A DNA stretch of 9,832 nucleotides from an uncultured Prevotella sp. (GTDB lineage: Bacteria > Bacteroidota > Bacteroidia > Bacteroidales > Bacteroidaceae): contig URDM01000090.1 in assembly GCA_900546575.1 (NCBI GenBank), positions 1 through 9,832 of the forward strand. Direction: 5' to 3'. Every line of letters starts with the position of its first letter. Within the stretch, counting starts at the first letter, position 1. Below, piece by piece: positions 5,960-9,832 of the stretch. The notes beneath the pieces were generated by a model. That model saw only the letters and a list, made by a program, of their open reading frames with translations, made no database searches and was not told the DNA's origin. The translations under genes were made by a program, and so were the position numbers.

Positions 5960-6241
5960 TTAGTCTTTCCACACATCGCATCCCGTTGCTCGTACAGCAG
6001 CCGCAGTGGTGCGAGCGCGTATAGTGCAGTCGAGCGCGCCTTTATCGGTGGCGTGTACCTCGGCCTGAGTGATGCCAAGACCTTCGAGTGTCTCGTGTAT
6101 CACGTTCTTGATCTGGTCGCCAAATTGAAAGGCAACCGAACTCTGAAGCTGGATGTCAAGTCCCGGGCGGTCGCTCGGGGCAATCTGAATCATAATGTCG
6201 CCGGACTCCATGGTTCCGGCAGTAGCCTGTTTTAATTCCAT
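5960..6241 (-). CDS. citD: Citrate lyase acyl carrier protein (gamma subunit)
   Basis: CitD is the small carrier that holds the acetyl or citryl group on a 2'-(5''-triphosphoribosyl)-3'-dephospho-CoA arm. It has 93 residues against about 98 in enterobacteria. The prosthetic-group serine is visible as S13 in AGTMESGD, aligned with Ser14 of the enterobacterial protein in AGTLESGD. DKGALDCTIRAR (66-77) is the second conserved block. As the first gene of citD-citE-citF it lies about 50 bp behind a consensus-type promoter. The enzymes that make and attach the arm and acetylate it (CitG, CitX, CitC) are not next to it here, so the operon depends on genes elsewhere. Confidence 0.93.
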   Translation of the reverse strand: MELKQATAGTMESGDIMIQIAPSDRPGLDIQLQSSVAFQFGDQIKNVIHETLEGLGITQAEVHATDKGALDCTIRARTTAAAVRATGCDVWKD

Positions 6242-6296
6242 AGGTATAGCAGTTATGTTATTAAAATAAATAAAATCATCAGGTTTAATCTGCGGG

Positions 6297-6326
6297 TAAA
6301 GTTACACATTTAAAATGTAATGGCAA
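6297..6326 (-). promoter_or_regulatory. Promoter of the citDEF operon
   Basis: On the minus strand, TTG (6326-6324) is followed after 19 bp by TAACTTTA (6304-6297), one base short of the TAnnTTTG consensus. The predicted start near 6290 leaves about 50 nt of leader before citD. The weaker -7 box and the palindrome in the spacer fit a regulated promoter, as expected for citrate-dependent expression, but no regulator gene is in view. Confidence 0.65.
6306..6318. promoter_or_regulatory. Possible operator inside the cit promoter
   Basis: ACATTT (6306-6311) and AAATGT (6313-6318) form a 13-bp inverted repeat around a single central A. It lies wholly between the -33 and -7 elements of the cit promoter, where a bound repressor would block RNA polymerase. 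A+T-rich half-sites such as these can occur by chance. Confidence 0.35.
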
Positions 6327-6343
6327 GCGAAAACGCAAGAATT

Positions 6344-6355
6344 TTTATCGATAAA
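6344..6355. promoter_or_regulatory. 12-bp perfect palindrome between divergent promoters
   Basis: TTTATCGATAAA is a perfect palindrome centred between the cit -33 element (6324-6326) and the HAD -33 element (6368-6370), 12 to 17 bp from each. The position suits a dimeric regulator acting on either or both promoters. It is not in a coding region if the HAD start is at 6407, as argued in that entry. Confidence 0.35.
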
Positions 6356-6367
6356 GGCTCTATTTCT

Positions 6368-6397
6368 TTGCTGTTCAGCGCAAAAGCAGTAATTTTG
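6368..6397 (+). promoter_or_regulatory. Promoter of the HAD-ribF-CPBP-helicase cluster
   Basis: TTG (6368-6370) is followed after 19 bp by TAATTTTG (6390-6397), a full match to TAnnTTTG. Transcription would start only a few bases before the ATG at 6407, so the mRNA would have almost no leader. The same promoter rules out the in-frame upstream ATG at 6320, which lies before it. Confidence 0.75.
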
Positions 6398-6406
6398 CAC
6401 ACAGTT

Positions 6407-7021
6407 ATGGACAAAAACATAAAGAACATCATCTTCGACCTGGGCGGAGTGCTCGTCGGTCTGAATCCCGAACGTTGTATCAATGCGTTCAGAGAGATAG
6501 GATGCGGGGTGCTCGCATCGTATGTTGAGGAACACCGTACAGAGGATTTGTTCCTCGAAACCGAGCTTGGACGCATCGGCGAGGACGAGTTCTGCAACGA
6601 GGTGCGTCGCATTGCCCATACCGACACGCCCGACAAGGACATAGTATGGGCGTGGAACCAGTTGCTAACGGGTATTCCTCACGAGAAACTGTTGCGCCTG
6701 GCGCGTCTGAAACAGCAGGGTTACCGACTGTTTTTGCTGTCGAACACCAACTCAATGCACTGGGACCGCTGTCGCGACAACTTCTTCACGGCATGCGGAC
6801 TGCGTGCCTCTGATTATTTCGAACATATATTTCTATCGTACGAGATGCACTTGGCAAAGCCAGACATGGAGATTTTCAACGAAGCTCTTGCCATTGCAGG
6901 CATCAATGCAGCCGAAACGATATTCATCGACGACAGCGAGGCCAACTGCATCGCTGCCGAGAAGGCTGGCATAAGCACTCTGCACGAGACATCGGGCCAC
7001 CGCTGGCTGTACGAGATTTAA
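6407..7021 (+). CDS. HAD-family phosphatase, YihX-like
   Basis: This 204-residue cytoplasmic protein has the four HAD motifs: the nucleophile in IIFDLGGVLVGLN (D11), S112 in LLSNTNS, K151 in LAKPDMEIF and the acidic pair D175-D176 in FIDDSEANC. The DLGGV form of motif I, with glycine where the second aspartate usually stands, together with the helical cap at about 20-95, resembles the sugar-phosphatase subgroup that includes YihX (alpha-glucose-1-phosphatase). The substrate cannot be read from sequence. The frame stays open to an ATG at 6320, but a consensus promoter at 6368-6397 and the usual family start MDKNIKNIIFDLGG favour 6407. It is divergent from citD and leads a cluster with ribF 30 bp downstream. 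A role in FMN dephosphorylation is tempting given ribF but unproven. Confidence 0.85.
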   Translation: MDKNIKNIIFDLGGVLVGLNPERCINAFREIGCGVLASYVEEHRTEDLFLETELGRIGEDEFCNEVRRIAHTDTPDKDIVWAWNQLLTGIPHEKLLRLARLKQQGYRLFLLSNTNSMHWDRCRDNFFTACGLRASDYFEHIFLSYEMHLAKPDMEIFNEALAIAGINAAETIFIDDSEANCIAAEKAGISTLHETSGHRWLYEI

Positions 7022-7051
7022 GGACATAAACATTTCAGCAACATCAATCCA

Positions 7052-7951
7052 TTGGAACATAACGCATCTTTTGCGGCTACTATAGGTTTCTTCGACGGCG
7101 TGCATAGGGGTCATCAGTTCCTCATAAACCGACTCAACGAAATGGCTCACCGCATCGGACAGCAGTCGATGGTCATCACCTTCGACCGACATCCGCGCCA
7201 GGTGGTGCATGCCGACTATGTGCCGCAGCTCATCACACCGCTCAACGAGAAACTGCGATTGCTCAACCTTACGGGTGCCGACCGCATCGAGGTGCTCCAC
7301 TTCGACACAAGTATGGCAGCGCTGTCGGCTCACGACTTCATGCTTGAGGTGCTGCACCGTCAACTGGGCGTGGGCACGCTGCTCATCGGTTATGACAACC
7401 GTTTCGGACACAACCGTGCCGAGGGTTTCGACGACTATGTGCGATACGGCAAGGATATGGGCATCAATGTGGTGCAGAACACGCCGATTGACGTGGAGGG
7501 AATGCGTGTATCGTCGTCGCTCGTGCGCCGACTGCTTGCCGAAGGCGACGTAAGCGCTGCTGCAACATGTCTCGGACGGAGGTTTGAGATTGAAGGAACG
7601 GTTGAGCACGGATATGCCGAAGGACGCAAGATAGACTTCCCTACCGCCAATCTGTGCCCCGAATGCGACTGCCAGCTATTGCCCGACGACGGCGTTTACG
7701 CTACGCGAATATGCGTAGACGGCGGTCCGTGGCTCAAGGCGATGACCAACATCGGCACAAACCCGACATTCGAGCGCTCACGCCAGACTATAGAGACGCA
7801 CATCATCGACTTCAACGCCAATATATACGGACAACATGCCCGTATAGAGTTCTGCCAAAGACTGCGTGGCGAACAGAAGTTCGGCAGCGTAGACGAGCTG
7901 AAAGCCCAGCTTCAGCGCGACCGTGAGGCAACGCTGGCATATAGGTATTAA
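7052..7951 (+). CDS. ribF: Bifunctional riboflavin kinase/FAD synthetase
   Basis: RibF phosphorylates riboflavin to FMN and adenylylates FMN to FAD. Counted from the proposed start it has 299 residues. The N-terminal nucleotidyltransferase domain shows GFFDGVHRGH (12-21), TFDRHPRQV (43-51), GYDNRFGHNR (113-122) and VSSSLVRRLL (153-162). The C-terminal riboflavin kinase domain shows GRKIDFPTAN (191-200), DDGVYATRI (212-220), TNIGTNPTF (232-240) and ETHIIDF (248-254). Family members usually have GFPTAN where this one has DFPTAN. No ATG exists between the in-frame HAD stop (7019-7021) and the catalytic motifs, so a TTG at 7052 is the best standard start; it leaves a rather short N-terminus and has no Shine-Dalgarno sequence. 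It lies 30 bp after the HAD gene and 19 bp before the CPBP gene, consistent with one operon. Confidence 0.92.
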   Translation: MEHNASFAATIGFFDGVHRGHQFLINRLNEMAHRIGQQSMVITFDRHPRQVVHADYVPQLITPLNEKLRLLNLTGADRIEVLHFDTSMAALSAHDFMLEVLHRQLGVGTLLIGYDNRFGHNRAEGFDDYVRYGKDMGINVVQNTPIDVEGMRVSSSLVRRLLAEGDVSAAATCLGRRFEIEGTVEHGYAEGRKIDFPTANLCPECDCQLLPDDGVYATRICVDGGPWLKAMTNIGTNPTFERSRQTIETHIIDFNANIYGQHARIEFCQRLRGEQKFGSVDELKAQLQRDREATLAYRY

Positions 7952-7970
7952 CCATCAAAACCCTTATTTT

Positions 7971-8744
7971 ATGAAACGTACATTATTGGATACGGCATGG
8001 TATCTGGCAGCATTCCTGCTCATACAGTATGTCTGCATGATGGCAGCAATGATAGGTTTTCAGACTAAAGCCATCACCCCAATGGTGAACATCGTGTCGA
8101 CTCTCGCAGCCAGCATTATCACAATAGCGCTGTACGGATGGCGTCGTTGGGCTCCACTCAACTCAATCTACCTCAACACGCGCCCATGGTTCACACTGTT
8201 CTGGGTGGTATGCCTCACCATTGGAGCCTCCATTCCGCTCACGGCAGCGCTTGATGCCACCGGACTGCAACTGCCCGACGTATACAAGCAGATGTTCAAA
8301 GGCATGATGCACAACGACTTTGGATTCATAGCAATTGGCGTGCTGGTGCCGATAGCCGAAGAAATGGTGTTCCGTGGAGCCATACTGCGCCGCCTGCTCG
8401 ACCTTACGGGCCATCAGAAGCGATGGATTGCCATAGTCACATCGGCGGCATTGTTCGGTCTGGTACACGGAAACATGCTGCAGGGGCTCAACGCTTTCGC
8501 CTTGGGACTGCTGCTCGGATGGATGTACGTACGCACCCGAAGCATCGTGCCGGGCGTGGTGATGCACTTCACCAACAACAGCCTTTCGTATATTATGTAT
8601 CGCATGTATCCCGGAGCCGACGAGATGACACTACGCGAGTTCTACGGTGGCGACATGACCAGAGTGTGGCTGAGCGTAGCTTTCTCGCTCATGATATTCG
8701 GAGCGGCATTGTATCAGCTGAATATGCGGCTGAAGAATAATTAG
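7971..8744 (+). CDS. CPBP-family intramembrane metalloprotease (CAAX protease-like)
   Basis: The protein has 257 residues and several membrane segments, with hydrophobic stretches at about 9-28, 38-56, 74-93, 116-129, 152-166, 173-187 and 232-250. The active-site motifs of the ABI/CPBP family are intact: EEMVFR (E130, E131, R135), FGLVH (F162, H166) and HFTNN (H199, N203). Relatives include CAAX prenyl endopeptidases and bacteriocin-immunity proteins; bacterial substrates are mostly unknown. The frame opens further upstream inside ribF, but the ATG at 7971, followed by MKRTLLDTAWYLAAF, gives a proper membrane-protein start 19 bp after ribF. Position between ribF and the helicase suggests cotranscription rather than a shared pathway. 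Confidence 0.88.
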   Translation: MKRTLLDTAWYLAAFLLIQYVCMMAAMIGFQTKAITPMVNIVSTLAASIITIALYGWRRWAPLNSIYLNTRPWFTLFWVVCLTIGASIPLTAALDATGLQLPDVYKQMFKGMMHNDFGFIAIGVLVPIAEEMVFRGAILRRLLDLTGHQKRWIAIVTSAALFGLVHGNMLQGLNAFALGLLLGWMYVRTRSIVPGVVMHFTNNSLSYIMYRMYPGADEMTLREFYGGDMTRVWLSVAFSLMIFGAALYQLNMRLKNN

Positions 8745-8784
8745 CATATACATTATTTATTATATACAGATTTAGATTTTTACA
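8745..8784 (+). other. Short A+T-rich gap before the helicase
   Basis: The 40-bp gap holds TAGATTTT (8773-8780), one base short of a TAnnTTTG -7 box, ending just four bases before the helicase start codon. No TTG lies at the right distance upstream. It may be a weak internal promoter giving a leaderless transcript, or only A+T-rich spacer. TAG at 8773-8775 is in frame with the helicase and limits how far upstream its start can be. Confidence 0.25.
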
Positions 8785-9832
8785 TTGAAGACATTTGAAG
8801 AATTGGGCGTAAGCGAGGAGATTCGCCGCGCCATTGAGGAGTTAGGATTCGAGCACCCCATGCCGGTCCAGGAAGAAGTGATACCCTATCTGCTGGGCAA
8901 CGGCAACGACGTCATTGCTCTGGCACAGACCGGTACGGGCAAAACGGCGGCTTTCGGAATTCCGTTGCTCGAACGTACTGACCCCACCAACCGCAACACG
9001 CAGGCCGTAGTGATATCGCCCACGCGTGAATTGTGCCTACAGATTGCCGACGACCTCAAGTCGTTTGCCAAGTATATCAAGGGCATTAACATCGTTGCCG
9101 TATATGGCGGCACATCAATCATCGACCAGATTCACGCCCTGAAGCACGGGGCTCAGATTATAGTGGCTACTCCTGGACGCCTCATCGACCTCATGCACCG
9201 TGGCGCAGCGAAGGTGCAGAACGTGCGCAACGTGGTGCTCGACGAGGCTGACGAGATGCTCAACATGGGCTTCTCCGACTCTATCAACGAGATTTTTGAC
9301 AACGTGCCTGCCGACCGCAACACGCTGTTGTTCTCGGCTACTATGAGCAAGGACATCGAGCGCATCGCTCTCAACTATCTGCACGACCACAAGGAGATTG
9401 TAGTGGGTTCGCGCAACGAGGGTGCGGAGAACGTAAACCACATATATTATATGGTGAACGCCAAGGACAAGTATCTTGCCCTGAAGCGCATCGTCGACTT
9501 CTATCCACGCATATACGGCATTATCTTCTGCCGTACCAAGGCCGAGACTCAGGAAGTAGCCGACAAACTCATTCGCGACGGATACAACGCCGAACCTTTG
9601 CACGGCGACCTCTCGCAGCAGCAGCGCGACATAACCATGCAGAAGTTCCGCCAACATATCACACAGTTGCTCGTTGCTACCGACGTGGCTGCACGTGGTC
9701 TGGACGTCGACGACCTTACTCACGTCATCAACTATGGTATGCCGGGCGACACCGAGAGCTACACCCACCGTTCAGGACGTACCGGACGTGCAGGCAAGAA
9801 GGGCACATCTATCAGCATCATACACACCAAGG
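8785..9832 (+). CDS. DEAD-box ATP-dependent RNA helicase, cut by window edge
   Basis: The first 349 codons are present and the frame continues past 9832. All core motifs are visible: Q motif GFEHPMPVQ (21-29), motif I AQTGTGKT (47-54), Ia PTREL (79-83), Ib TPGRL (129-133), II DEAD (153-156), III SAT (184-186), IV IIFCRTK (246-252), V ATDVAARGLDV (298-308) and VI HRSGRTGRAG (328-337). It unwinds short RNA duplexes with ATP and probably serves ribosome assembly or RNA turnover, like DeaD/CsdA or RhlE; the C-terminal tail that would tell them apart is missing. The start is TTG at 8785, giving MKTFEELGVSEEIRR, which fits my memory of Bacteroidales homologues. An in-frame stop at 8773 prevents an upstream start, and the first ATG (residue 26) would cut the Q motif. 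Confidence 0.93.
   Translation, partial: MKTFEELGVSEEIRRAIEELGFEHPMPVQEEVIPYLLGNGNDVIALAQTGTGKTAAFGIPLLERTDPTNRNTQAVVISPTRELCLQIADDLKSFAKYIKGINIVAVYGGTSIIDQIHALKHGAQIIVATPGRLIDLMHRGAAKVQNVRNVVLDEADEMLNMGFSDSINEIFDNVPADRNTLLFSATMSKDIERIALNYLHDHKEIVVGSRNEGAENVNHIYYMVNAKDKYLALKRIVDFYPRIYGIIFCRTKAETQEVADKLIRDGYNAEPLHGDLSQQQRDITMQKFRQHITQLLVATDVAARGLDVDDLTHVINYGMPGDTESYTHRSGRTGRAGKKGTSISIIHTK

Noticed and set aside
6320..6406. Longer N-terminus for the HAD protein from the ATG at 6320
   Set aside because: The extension lies upstream of and across a consensus promoter (6368-6397), and the family N-terminus fits the ATG at 6407.
6833..7609. 258-codon minus-strand ORF across the HAD and ribF genes
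   Set aside because: It spans two recognised genes and their junction in antisense, which follows from G+C-rich third positions and not from coding.
7923..7970. CPBP protein start inside the end of ribF
   Set aside because: The extra residues are polar and come from ribF coding DNA; the ATG at 7971 begins a typical membrane-protein N-terminus after ribF has ended.
9115..9768. 217-codon minus-strand ORF inside the helicase
   Set aside because: It is antisense to all the conserved helicase motifs, whose coding strand is certain.

Overview
The window looks like chromosomal DNA of a Bacteroidota bacterium, most likely Bacteroidales of the Prevotella type. Three promoters fit the Bacteroidota pattern (TTG, 19-20 bp, then TAnnTTTG or TAnnTTTA). 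Shine-Dalgarno sequences are scarce. The window carries a DUF6261-type gene, which I know from this group, and a helicase that opens with the Bacteroidales-like N-terminus MKTFEELG. I could run no database search, so all family names come from reading motifs.

Positions 1-734 are A+T-rich and hold no convincing long gene. They contain a short CRISPR array of four 36-bp repeats and three 30-bp spacers (244-477). The repeat resembles type II-C (Cas9) repeats. Just to the right is a candidate tracrRNA, recognised by partial anti-repeat pairing and a nexus-like hairpin. No cas gene is inside the window. A 41-codon ORF of unknown function lies left of the array.

Positions 735-3435 hold accessory-type genes. 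First comes a small doubtful ORF, then a DUF6261 gene split by a single-base frameshift. Three 21-bp tandem repeats follow, the last of which forms one arm of a terminator. On the minus strand lies an ATPase of the AAA_14/DUF4143 type with a nuclease-like C-terminus. Its promoter is preceded by three 33-bp repeats, each carrying an interrupted GGAAT-T-ATTCC palindrome.

Positions 3431-6326 are a minus-strand citrate lyase operon, citD-citE-citF, with a promoter, a possible operator and a strong terminator. The accessory genes citC, citX and citG, needed to mature the enzyme, are not in the window.

Positions 6344-9832 carry a plus-strand housekeeping cluster: a HAD-family phosphatase, the bifunctional FAD synthetase/riboflavin kinase ribF, a CPBP-family membrane protease and a DEAD-box RNA helicase cut by the right edge. 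The HAD and cit promoters are divergent and flank a 12-bp perfect palindrome. Both ribF and the helicase appear to start with TTG. The HAD mRNA appears to have almost no leader. I saw no tRNA, rRNA or insertion sequence.
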